Below are positions 1 to 5,396 of a DNA stretch of 6,190 nt, in pieces (within the stretch, counting starts at the first letter, position 1; each line of letters opens with the position of its first letter). The position numbers and the translations under genes were made by a program. The stretch is from Armatimonadota bacterium (GTDB lineage Bacteria > Armatimonadota > Abditibacteriia > CG2-30-59-28), in assembly GCA_016199605.1 (NCBI GenBank), contig JACQGJ010000124.1, positions 1 through 6,190 on the forward strand. Reading direction: 5' to 3'. The notes beneath the pieces are model-generated. The model had not been told where the DNA came from and made no database searches. It saw nothing but the letters and a program-made list of their open reading frames with translations.

Positions 1-15
1 CAATACCGTGAGGGC

Positions 16-275
16 CACACACACAAGACGGCGTGCCGCCCCTAAGGCCGCAGCGCCCTTGCCTGAACCGCTCGTGGCTTCACTCATCCTCAAACCATCC
101 CTCCGGAATCTCGAGAGTCCATACCTCGCTGTTCAGCGTCTCGGCATAGCCGCCGGCGACCCAGATCTTATCCTTGAAGACGAGGGTCGAATGCTCGTGG
201 CGGTTCTTCCAGATCACGTTGGATTTGAGCTCCGTCCAGTTCTTCCCGTCCCTCGAATACCACACGTCACCGAAG
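16..275. repeat. Left copy of a 260-bp direct repeat (kelch 3' end plus flank)
   Basis: This segment matches 926-1185 at a constant offset of 910 bases with no indel. Positions 16-111 are identical to 926-1021 (96 bases). They cover about 64 bases of non-coding 3' flank, the stop codon and the last ten or so codons of the kelch gene. From 112 to 275 I count roughly 22 mismatches in 164 bases (about 87% identity), and after 275 the copies share nothing. The outer boundary lies at a short CA run (cacacacacaag). Within the identical flank, minus-strand RNA could form a small GGCG/CGCC stem (30-40) followed by a T-rich run, a weak terminator candidate. Confidence 0.95.
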
Positions 276-310
276 TGGATCAGGCCCGCCAGATTGGTGT
301 CAACTGTCAC
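80..310 (-). pseudogene. Truncated kelch-like gene, 3' fragment only
   Basis: This is a 76-codon open frame, read from a GTG at 310-308, whose last 64 residues match the C-terminus of the complete kelch protein at 1994-990. From FGDVWYS to the final FEDE I count about 56 of 64 residues identical, and several of the changes are conservative (K/R, R/K, L/I, D/E). It retains roughly the last blade and a quarter: one DVWYS..DG..W motif, one LWVAGG-like motif (IWVAGG) and the closing EVW strand. The first 12 residues come from unrelated sequence between the break near 275 and the GTG. There is no signal peptide and no good ribosome site, since a GAGG lies only one base from the GTG. A six-bladed propeller cannot fold from this piece, so I read it as a remnant of a second kelch gene. 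The conserved protein differences suggest that the ancestor was under selection before truncation. Confidence 0.8.
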
Positions 311-338
311 GCCTCGCTACAGGTAGGCCCACTGATCC
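277..338. repeat. Inverted repeat GGATCAG / CTGATCC at the break point of the kelch copy
   Basis: GGATCAG (277-283) and CTGATCC (332-338) are perfect reverse complements with 48 bases between them. A longer pairing is possible: GGATCAGGCC with GGCC and TGATCC, leaving a three-base bulge. The right arm abuts the TAA stop (341-339) of the small gene. The left arm begins one base after identity with the intact kelch gene ends. On minus-strand RNA this would form a stem directly after the stop codon, so it could be a terminator-like structure. It could also mark the edge of an inserted or rearranged segment. There is no T run, and the loop is long for an intrinsic terminator. Confidence 0.5.
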
Positions 339-812
339 TTAGCCGTCGATTGAGACATGCTGAGGAACGCCTTGCTCGAAGTAACACGTGAACTGGTGAC
401 CGTCACGATCCGTGAGGCAGTCGAACGACAGGTCCCAGGGATTCATGGCCAGGCCGTCAAGCGGCACTGACATTCCGGCAGGCTTGAAGGCGGTTCGCCA
501 TTGCTCAGGAAATGGCTCATTCATCCATTCCTCGTACTCACGCACAAGCACGGGTGCTGCTCGTCGGAAGGCGGAGTCGAGATCGGCGACGATGGTCTGG
601 TAAAAGCATACTTGCGCCTCAGACGGTGGAGCGTCGTCAGTCGTCTCAATCTGGACACTGAACGGTTCACCGTTGGCCTCTGGCTCTGCCTCCCAGTATG
701 AGCCCATCTCCCCCTTGATTAGGAGCGATCTCCCGAACACAGGGTGCTCGATATGCTGCTCTCGGCTCGAGAAAAATCGCTTGAGGAGGTTCATGTATCC
801 CACGCCTAACAT
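339..812 (-). CDS. Small acidic protein of unknown function
   Basis: It encodes 157 residues, or 151 if translation starts at the internal ATG at 794-792 (MNLLKRFFSS). Neither start has a strong ribosome site; AAGAGA precedes the first at short distance. I do not recognise a named family. After a short basic N-terminus the protein is soluble and acidic, with no signal peptide or membrane segment. Visible features are SYWEAEPEANG (about residues 38-48), a helical stretch ending in VLVREYEEWMNEPFP (about 88-102), and a C-terminal WDLSFDCL..DRDGHQFTCYF...G.P.HVSIDG segment that looks like a beta-rich domain. The layout recalls small cytoplasmic proteins that are often found near duplicated or recombining genes, some of them immunity-like, but that is resemblance only. 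It is on the same strand as the kelch genes and lies between the complete one and the broken one. A weak TATAAG (823-818) could be a -10 element favouring the second start. Confidence 0.7.
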   Translation of the reverse strand: MLGVGYMNLLKRFFSSREQHIEHPVFGRSLLIKGEMGSYWEAEPEANGEPFSVQIETTDDAPPSEAQVCFYQTIVADLDSAFRRAAPVLVREYEEWMNEPFPEQWRTAFKPAGMSVPLDGLAMNPWDLSFDCLTDRDGHQFTCYFEQGVPQHVSIDG

Positions 813-925
813 CGTCTCTTATACGCCTATTGTCTCTGCACGGCAGTCTACTCTCGCCTGCGCTGTGCTTCAACGACTTTGCGCCTCACAGCGGCGCGCG
901 TGGGGACGGAAGTGCTGGGTTGGGG

Positions 926-1185
926 CACACACACAAGACGGCGTGCCGCCCCTAAGGCCGCAGCGCCCTTGCCTGAACCGCTCGTGGCTTCACTCATCCT
1001 CAAACCATCCCTCCGGAATCTTCAGGGTCCACACCTCGCTGTTGAGCGTGTCGGCATAGCCGCCGGCGACCCAGAGCTTGTCCTTGAAGACGTACGTCGA
1101 ATGCTCGTGGCGGTTCTTCCAGATGTCCTCGGATTTCAACTCCGTCCAGTTCCTGCCGTCCTTCGAATACCAGACGTCGCCGAAG
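926..1185. repeat. Right copy of the 260-bp direct repeat (intact kelch 3' end plus flank)
   Basis: This is the partner of 16-275. It holds the last 64 codons of the intact kelch gene, its TGA (992-990) and 64 bases of downstream flank. The flank and terminal codons (926-1021) are identical to the left copy, although the adjacent coding stretch differs at about one base in eight. The flank is GC-rich and contains a small stem GGCG/CGCC (940-950) followed on the minus strand by a GTCTTGTGTG tail. That may help end transcription, though it is a weak candidate. Confidence 0.95.
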
Positions 1186-1994
1186 TTGCCGTTCTCCTGG
1201 GACCAGCCGCCGAGGACCCACATCCGCCCGCGGTAGACGACCGACGAGAACCACAACCGCGGCTTCCATGGTGCGGCGGCTGTTACTTGCTTCCAGTGTA
1301 GGCCGTCTTCCGAACACCAGACATCGTTGACCGCGACATGCTCGGGATGCCAGAGCCCGCCGCCCATGATCCAGAGCTTGTTATCGAACACGACGGCCTG
1401 AGCGTGGGCCCGCTTCGACCAGCCAGCGTTGTCGGTCACCAGTTCCCACTTCTTGCCGTTGGCAGACGACCAGACGTCATTCTTGACCATCGCGTCGCTG
1501 TGATCATAGAAGCTCTCCGTACCGCCGAGAATCCACATCCTATTCTTGAACACGGCAAACGAAGCCGAAACCCGCGGGCACCAACCCGGGTTGTCGGTCA
1601 CCAGTTTCCACTTGGCGCCGTCGGTGGACGACCAGACTTTGTTGCTGTTCTCGGCGCCAGGAAGTTTGCGCCCGCCCATGAACCACATCTTGCCCTTGAA
1701 CACCATCGCCGGCGACAGGTCACTGTGCTCCCATGGAGCGACCTCCACGGTGCGGGTCCACTGCTTGCCGTCCGGCGACTTCCAGACATCGCGCGGATTG
1801 GGCTCCTTTGCGTCGAACCACCCGCCGAGAATCCACAAGTGGTCTTTGTAAACGAACTCGCCCTGCGAGTCGCGCGCCTGCCAATCCGCCTGCTCGTTCA
1901 CGCACACCCAGTCTGGTCCTTGTCTTGTGTCACCCATGGCACTACCACCCACCCCCATTAAGATCAGGCCGAAGATCACACGTGAACCCCGCAT
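990..1994 (-). CDS. Secreted six-bladed kelch-like beta-propeller protein
   Basis: The product has 334 residues. Residues 1-21 (MRGSRVIFGLILMGVGGSAM and the next Gly) form a signal peptide with a basic start and a hydrophobic core, so export is likely; no lipobox cysteine is visible. Six kelch-type blades follow at about 50-residue spacing. The double-glycine motifs are LWILGG (53-58), MWFMGG (103-108), MWILGG (153-158), LWIMGG (207-212), MWVLGG (258-263) and LWVAGG (307-312). Each is followed by a (D/K/E)VW..(S/D)G..W strand (RDVWKSPDG, NKVWSSTDG, NDVWSSANG, NDVWCSEDG, GDVWYSKDG, SEVWTLKIPEG). The series is complete, so this is a whole propeller. Kelch propellers bind proteins or sugars, and some (galactose oxidase) carry a copper centre; no such catalytic residues are evident here. 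The start has a strong ribosome site, AAGGGGGG (2009-2002), 7 bases upstream. It is divergent from the oxidoreductase at 2313. Its 3' end is duplicated at 16-275. Confidence 0.9.
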   Translation of the reverse strand: MRGSRVIFGLILMGVGGSAMGDTRQGPDWVCVNEQADWQARDSQGEFVYKDHLWILGGWFDAKEPNPRDVWKSPDGKQWTRTVEVAPWEHSDLSPAMVFKGKMWFMGGRKLPGAENSNKVWSSTDGAKWKLVTDNPGWCPRVSASFAVFKNRMWILGGTESFYDHSDAMVKNDVWSSANGKKWELVTDNAGWSKRAHAQAVVFDNKLWIMGGGLWHPEHVAVNDVWCSEDGLHWKQVTAAAPWKPRLWFSSVVYRGRMWVLGGWSQENGNFGDVWYSKDGRNWTELKSEDIWKNRHEHSTYVFKDKLWVAGGYADTLNSEVWTLKIPEGWFEDE

Positions 1995-2021
1995 CCCTAT
2001 TCCCCCCTTGTCAACCTATCG

Positions 2022-2096
2022 GGAGTAATGGAGTGCTGGAGTGACGGAGTACTGCATGACTCCCGCACCTCCACTACTCCATTGCTCCATTACTCC
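2022..2096. repeat. GGAGT-rich imperfect hairpin, copy 1 of a dispersed repeat
   Basis: The left arm GGAGTAATGGAG (2022-2033) is perfectly complementary to CTCCATTACTCC (2085-2096). After a three-base mismatch, TGGAGT (2037-2042) pairs with ACTCCA (2076-2081). After another three, GGAG (2046-2049) pairs with CTCC (2069-2072). The stem is about 28 positions long with a 19-base loop. The arms are themselves built of short GGAGT/GGAG units spaced 7-9 bases apart. The left arm recurs at 4249-4280 with three mismatches in 32 bases. The element could act as a bidirectional terminator between divergent transcripts or as a mobile miniature repeat; neither is shown. Confidence 0.85.
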
Positions 2097-2230
2097 ATGT
2101 TCACCGGAGCCCCCGGTCGTTCATGTGCCAGATGTTATCACAAGAGCGCCGACGGGAACAGCGATAACAAAGCTCAAGTGTTTCGCGACAGGAGCCAGAG
2201 CTATATCCTCGACCGCGTTGATTCGCCACG

Positions 2231-2260
2231 TGGACTCGCAGGGATTCCGTCTGCTATAAT
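2231..2260 (+). promoter_or_regulatory. Sigma-70 type promoter with extended -10 upstream of the first oxidoreductase
   Basis: A perfect TATAAT (2255-2260) is preceded by TGC (2252-2254), giving the extended -10 form TGnTATAAT. TGGACT (2231-2236) matches the TTGACA -35 consensus at four of six positions with an 18-base spacer. Transcription would start near 2267, leaving a leader of about 46 bases before the ATG at 2313. In sequence this GC-rich, a match this good to the -10 consensus is unlikely by chance at the right distance from a gene, but there is no experimental support. Confidence 0.65.
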
Positions 2261-2312
2261 CCACGGCAGTTTCGTGGAGGTCCTGCGATTCGCTGATAGA
2301 GGAGGGATCAAC

Positions 2313-3326
2313 ATGTCTACTCAACCGGACAAGCTCCGCGTTGGCATCATCCGGTGCGACACTCACGGGTCCTGGTACGCCCACATTTTCGAGAAGCCCG
2401 ACCCAGTGTTGATGAGGAAAAACCACCGGGGTTGCCATTACTATTTCTACCGGCGCGACGACCCCGGCCAGCTTCGGTTTCCTCCGGTTTCGGGTATGAC
2501 GGTGACCAGAGTGTTCGACGAGGACGACCCGACGGAGGCAGAAAAGCTGTCCGAATCCCTCGGCGGAAAGGCGAAAGTCTGCAAGCACCTGGAGGACGTT
2601 TCGGAGGATGTGGACTTGATCTACATCGCCGACTGCAACTTGGAGGGTAAAGACCATCTTCGCTACGCCACCCCAGGGCTCAAAAAAGGAGTGCCTCATT
2701 TTGTGGACAAGCCTTTCGCTTTCACACTGGCGGACGCGCGCAAGATCATCGAGCTGGCAGAGAAACACGACACAGCCGTTATGTGCGCGTCGCTGCTCAG
2801 GTACTCGCCCCTGCTGGAGCGGTTCGGCAAGCACCTGGCAGACGTGGCGCCCGTTGGGCGTGTCGATATTCCCGGCGCCGGCTCCAGCCTGGCTGCCGTT
2901 TATCACGCCATCAGCGCTGGGCAAAACGTCATGGGCTACGGATGTGAATGGGTGGAGAGCATGGGGTCAACCATTTACGATGTGCTTCGACTGCACTACC
3001 CGGGCGCCGATGGTGGGACAGACGTCTTCCTGTTCAACGCAATGGGATCGGTTCCAGGCCGTGTGTCCTATTCCTCCACGTACCATCATTGTGAGGTTTT
3101 CATGGCCTCAGCGTACGGGGCCGAGGGCGCCATGCATTCTCCTCGGGTGGGCGACTACGAGTACCCGATTGGCGGCCTCCGGATCGTGAAGATGGCCAAA
3201 CGCATGGCGCAAACAAAAAAGCCCCCCCTCGACTACACGCCCATGCTGGAAGCGATGGAAATCGTCGAGGCGGCGCGGCTCGCCCACGCCTCTGGTAAGC
3301 GGGTAGCATTGAAGTCCCTACGCTGA
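2313..3326 (+). CDS. Gfo/Idh/MocA-type oxidoreductase, divergent (paralog 1)
   Basis: The product has 337 residues, the usual size for this NAD(P)-dependent sugar oxidoreductase family. The N-terminal half is Rossmann-like: a first strand LRVGII (8-13), a VFDEDDPTEAEKL segment (67-79), LEDVSEDVDLIYIAD (93-107), and PGLKKGVPHFVDKPFA (121-136), which carries the family's (E/D)KP lysine at K133. H198 in AVYHA is a candidate for the family's conserved active-site histidine. The usual GxGxxG cofactor loop is missing and reads GIIRCDTHGSWYA (11-23). This loop, with WY at 21-22, is shared in outline with the paralog at 4376, so cofactor binding may be altered. The start is fixed by GGAGGG (2301-2306), six bases upstream of the ATG. 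A strong promoter lies at 2231-2260. The substrate is unknown. These proteins usually oxidise or reduce a sugar or cyclitol hydroxyl in the cytoplasm. Confidence 0.85.
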   Translation: MSTQPDKLRVGIIRCDTHGSWYAHIFEKPDPVLMRKNHRGCHYYFYRRDDPGQLRFPPVSGMTVTRVFDEDDPTEAEKLSESLGGKAKVCKHLEDVSEDVDLIYIADCNLEGKDHLRYATPGLKKGVPHFVDKPFAFTLADARKIIELAEKHDTAVMCASLLRYSPLLERFGKHLADVAPVGRVDIPGAGSSLAAVYHAISAGQNVMGYGCEWVESMGSTIYDVLRLHYPGADGGTDVFLFNAMGSVPGRVSYSSTYHHCEVFMASAYGAEGAMHSPRVGDYEYPIGGLRIVKMAKRMAQTKKPPLDYTPMLEAMEIVEAARLAHASGKRVALKSLR

Positions 3327-3362
3327 TTGCGGTGCGAGGGTTGAGCAAGCTGACCTTCGAGT

Positions 3363-3400
3363 GGCAAGAAGTCCAGCGGTCGCCTGGCGACCGCCTTGCC
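3363..3400 (+). terminator. Strong hairpin after the first oxidoreductase, possible terminator
   Basis: GCGGTCGC (3376-3383) and GCGACCGC (3387-3394) form an 8-bp GC-rich stem with a three-base loop. An outer pair GGCAAG (3363-3368) with CTTGCC (3395-3400) extends it on the other side of a seven-base bulge. The hairpin lies 37 bases past the stop of the oxidoreductase and 84 before the next start. No T run follows, so intrinsic termination would be atypical; it may instead protect a 3' end or mark an insertion edge. A second small stem CCCC/GGGG (3450-3463) lies just before the ribosome site of the next gene. Confidence 0.4.
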
Positions 3401-3483
3401 AGATGCCATCATCTCGTGTTACATTCGCGCTGCATAGATTTCACTGACACCCCGAAAAAGGGGAAGCACGGAGGCTGTGTGCC

Positions 3484-4242
3484 ATGAGTGCCCAGGCAAT
3501 TCAAACCATGCGCCGCCCGGCGCGACCCACCCGCCGGAGATTCATCTCTCCCGCCGGGCCACCCCCACTCGAGCCCGGCGACCGTCTCTCCCGCGCCGAG
3601 TTCGAGCGGCGCTACGAAGCCCACCCGGAAATCAAAAAGGCGGAACTTATCGAAGGAGTGGTTTACATGGCCTCGCCAGTGCGTTTTGTGCAGCACAGTC
3701 ACCTGCATCATGTTATGACGACCTGGCTGGGGGTCTATGAATCGGCCACCCCCGGCGTACAAGGGGGAGATAACGCGACGGTGCGGCTGAACTTCGACAA
3801 CGAGCCGCAACCCGACGCGCTGTTGCGCCTGGAGCCGACCCACGGAGGCAGGTCACGTATCACGGAGGACGACTACGTCGAGGGACCCCCCGAACTGATT
3901 GTGGAGATTGCAGCCAGCAGCGTTGCGTACGACCTGCACGACAAGCTGGCAGTGTATCAGCGTACCGGGGTGCAGGAATACCTCGCGGTGCAGGTATACG
4001 AGCAGCGCGTGGACTGGTTCGTTCTGCGCGAAGGCGTCTACGAGTCCCTGGCGCCGGATGTCACGGGGGTACTGCGAAGTGAGGTGTTCCCGGGCCTCTG
4101 GTTGCAGTTAGCAGCGCTCTGGTCTGGAGATCTGGCGGGCCTGCTGGCAGTGCTGCAGGCGGGCCTCGCTTCCCCGGAACACGCTGCCTTTGTCACACGG
4201 CTGAGGACTCATACAAGGTCAGAGGAGAACGAAGCCCTTTGA
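3484..4242 (+). CDS. Uma2 family protein (PD-(D/E)xK nuclease-like fold, formerly DUF820)
   Basis: The product has 252 residues, slightly long for the family because of an arginine- and proline-rich N-terminal tail (1-30) and a C-terminal extension after about 210. The core follows the Uma2 pattern in order: ELIEGVVYM (54-62), Q70 and H71 (QHSHLHHV), QPDALL with D111 in the PD motif, PPELIVEIAASS (135-146) with E141, DLHDKLAVYQRTGV (150-163) with K154, and QEYLAV (164-169). E57, D111, E141 and K154 are the likely nuclease-fold residues and all are present, so the protein could be active. Members are called putative restriction endonucleases from their fold, but their true role is unsettled. 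GGAGG (3470-3474), nine bases upstream, supports the first ATG over the one at 3508. It has its own ribosome site and lies between two oxidoreductase paralogs, bounded by a hairpin on the left and the GGAGT repeat on the right. Confidence 0.88.
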   Translation: MSAQAIQTMRRPARPTRRRFISPAGPPPLEPGDRLSRAEFERRYEAHPEIKKAELIEGVVYMASPVRFVQHSHLHHVMTTWLGVYESATPGVQGGDNATVRLNFDNEPQPDALLRLEPTHGGRSRITEDDYVEGPPELIVEIAASSVAYDLHDKLAVYQRTGVQEYLAVQVYEQRVDWFVLREGVYESLAPDVTGVLRSEVFPGLWLQLAALWSGDLAGLLAVLQAGLASPEHAAFVTRLRTHTRSEENEAL

Positions 4243-4248
4243 GCAACT

Positions 4249-4311
4249 GGAGTAATGGAGTGTTGGAGTAGCGGAGTACTGAATCGAACGGATCCCATCG
4301 CTCCACCACTC
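4249..4311. repeat. GGAGT-rich repeat, copy 2 (partly decayed hairpin)
   Basis: Positions 4249-4280 match 2022-2053 at 29 of 32 bases (GGAGTAATGGAGTG then TGGAGT and CGGAGTACTG, with three substitutions). The right arm differs from copy 1. CTCCACCACTC (4301-4311) pairs with GAGTGTTGGAG (4258-4268) at ten of eleven positions, so a hairpin is kept although the sequence has changed. The repeat starts seven bases after the Uma2 stop and ends 64 bases before the second oxidoreductase. A TATATT (4324-4329) just beyond it may be a -10 element, without a clear -35. Confidence 0.75.
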
Positions 4312-4375
4312 GAAAGCCCACGATATATTGGGATGGAATTTCCGAGACGCACGTTAGGACAGGAGGCAAGCAACC

Positions 4376-5365
4376 ATGGCCGGTAAGACCAACAACCTTC
4401 GCGTCGGCATGATTCGCGCCGACAAACGCGCTCTCTGGTATGGCGCTATCTTCGATGAAATCGATCCCGACGCCTACGACGCTCTCGACCCGGTGGGATT
4501 TCACCACTTCACCTATTACAGCATCAAGGCCGAGCTCACCCACAAACGGGCGAAGGGATTCAAGCTTACCAAGGTCTACGACGCAGACTCTCAAGCGGCG
4601 GAGAAGTTGGCCGCAGCGTTCGGCGGCCGCCCGCAAGTGTGTCGGACTTTGGGTGAGGTGTCGGAGGACGTGGACCTCGTATTCATCGCCAATGAGTCGA
4701 GTGACGGTTCGGATCATCTTGACCTCGCCAGGCCCGGTCTCCAGAAAGGAGTCCCGACTTTCATCGACCGGCCGGTCGCAAGCACCGTCGAAGACGCCAA
4801 AGCCTTGATTCGAATCGCGCAACGGAAGCGCACGCCTCTTCTCTCCTGCTCCCATCTGCGCCTGTTGCCTCATGTCGAACGATTCAAGTTGCGCTTCGGG
4901 GAGCTGGAGCCTCTCGAACGCGGCATCGTCCATGGGCATGGCCCCAATCCTGCTGACATGGCCGATGGCATCGAGCTCGCGCTTCATCTGTTCGTGGATG
5001 AGTTCGGAGGTCGCGCGGAGCAGGTACACAGCATGGGCGCGTGGCCGCTGGAAGTCGTCCTCGTTACCTGCACAAAGTCGCAGCCCCAACGCAGGCTGCA
5101 TGTCATGGTCGTGAATTCCCATCTCAGCGGTGTGCGCCACGCCTTTCACGCCAGCGCCAGCAGCAATTTCAGACTCATCTACCTGGATGACCTCGAAGCC
5201 TTCGTCCAGTCGGAGGGAGGTCTGGCGGTCATGAACGCGATTCGAGAAATGATCCGCATCGGAAAAAACCCGCTGCCCTACAAAGAGATGCTCGCGCCGG
5301 TTGCCGTGGCAGAAGCGGCGCGTATCGCGCACAACACGGGCAAAGCATCAATGGTTGATGGTTGA
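4376..5365 (+). CDS. Gfo/Idh/MocA-type oxidoreductase, divergent (paralog 2, Arg in place of catalytic Lys)
   Basis: The product has 329 residues and aligns from end to end with the protein at 2313. Shared landmarks are LRVGMIR (8-14), WY (21-22), VYDADSQAAEKLA (67-79), EVSEDVDLVFIA (94-105), PGLQKGVPTFIDRPVA (120-135), and near the end EAARIAHNTGK (313-323). The GxGxxG loop is again absent (GMIRADKRALWYG, 11-23). The family's (E/D)KP lysine is replaced by arginine (D131 R132 P133). H204 in LALHLF is a candidate active-site histidine. The enzyme may have lost or changed dehydrogenase activity, or may serve as a partner subunit of paralog 1; both are inference. AGGAGG (4361-4366), nine bases upstream, fixes the start. 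The final residues SMVDG come from a tandem TGGTTGA repeat and do not resemble the end of paralog 1. Confidence 0.83.
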   Translation: MAGKTNNLRVGMIRADKRALWYGAIFDEIDPDAYDALDPVGFHHFTYYSIKAELTHKRAKGFKLTKVYDADSQAAEKLAAAFGGRPQVCRTLGEVSEDVDLVFIANESSDGSDHLDLARPGLQKGVPTFIDRPVASTVEDAKALIRIAQRKRTPLLSCSHLRLLPHVERFKLRFGELEPLERGIVHGHGPNPADMADGIELALHLFVDEFGGRAEQVHSMGAWPLEVVLVTCTKSQPQRRLHVMVVNSHLSGVRHAFHASASSNFRLIYLDDLEAFVQSEGGLAVMNAIREMIRIGKNPLPYKEMLAPVAVAEAARIAHNTGKASMVDG

Positions 5366-5383
5366 TGGGATAGTCGGTGGTGT

Positions 5384-5389
5384 GGAGGT
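5384..5389 (+). promoter_or_regulatory. Ribosome binding site that selects a TTG start at 5397
   Basis: GGAGGT lies seven bases before TTG at 5397-5399. The other in-frame candidates are poorer. An ATG at 5358 overlaps the previous gene and would add a charged stretch (MVDGIVGGVEVDDL) in front of the signal peptide. The GTG codons at 5382 and 5388 coincide with the Shine-Dalgarno itself. Starting at the TTG gives MKTFGSTTEV and then the hydrophobic core, a standard signal peptide. Confidence 0.65.
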
Positions 5390-5396
5390 GGACGAC

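Larger units (their letters stand above)
1995..2312. other. Divergent intergenic region with hairpin repeat and promoter
   Basis: These 318 bases separate the minus-strand kelch gene from the plus-strand oxidoreductase. From left to right they hold the kelch ribosome site (2002-2009), a GGAGT-rich imperfect hairpin (2022-2096), a small stem ACCGG/CCGGT (2103-2117), a 7-bp inverted repeat TGTTATC/GATAACA (2133-2139 and 2163-2169) that might be an operator, a near-consensus promoter (2231-2260), and the ribosome site GGAGGG (2301-2306). The oxidoreductase frame stays open upstream to 2028, but that stretch encodes the repeat and has no family similarity, so I treat it as non-coding. Confidence 0.7.

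Noticed and set aside
16..29. CA dinucleotide run at the repeat edge considered as a mobile-element end or attachment site
   Set aside because: There is no transposase, no target duplication and no terminal inverted repeat, so the run is only a simple-sequence boundary.
8..391. Plus-strand frame similar to another at 879-1301
   Set aside because: The two resemble each other only because they read the antisense strand of the direct repeat. The kelch motifs are on the minus strand.
1338..1961. Plus-strand open frame of 207 codons inside the kelch gene
   Set aside because: It is antisense to the six-bladed propeller; the regular 50-residue kelch pattern makes the minus strand the coding one.
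2022..2096. GGAGT hairpin considered as a CRISPR array or tandem repeat locus
   Set aside because: The units are short and irregular, lack spacers of even size, and pair as one palindromic hairpin.
2028..2312. Upstream extension of the first oxidoreductase by 95 codons
   Set aside because: The extension would translate the GGAGT hairpin and the promoter and has no family similarity. GGAGGG six bases before the ATG at 2313 gives the expected start.
2121..2924. Minus-strand open frame (267 codons) opposite the first oxidoreductase
   Set aside because: It is antisense to a supported gene, shows no domain motif and no sensible start context, and runs through the promoter and intergenic sequence.
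4193..5332. Long minus-strand open frame (379 codons) opposite the second oxidoreductase
   Set aside because: It is antisense to a gene with clear family motifs and a good ribosome site. Its translation shows no recognisable domain, and such frames arise from codon bias in GC-rich genes.
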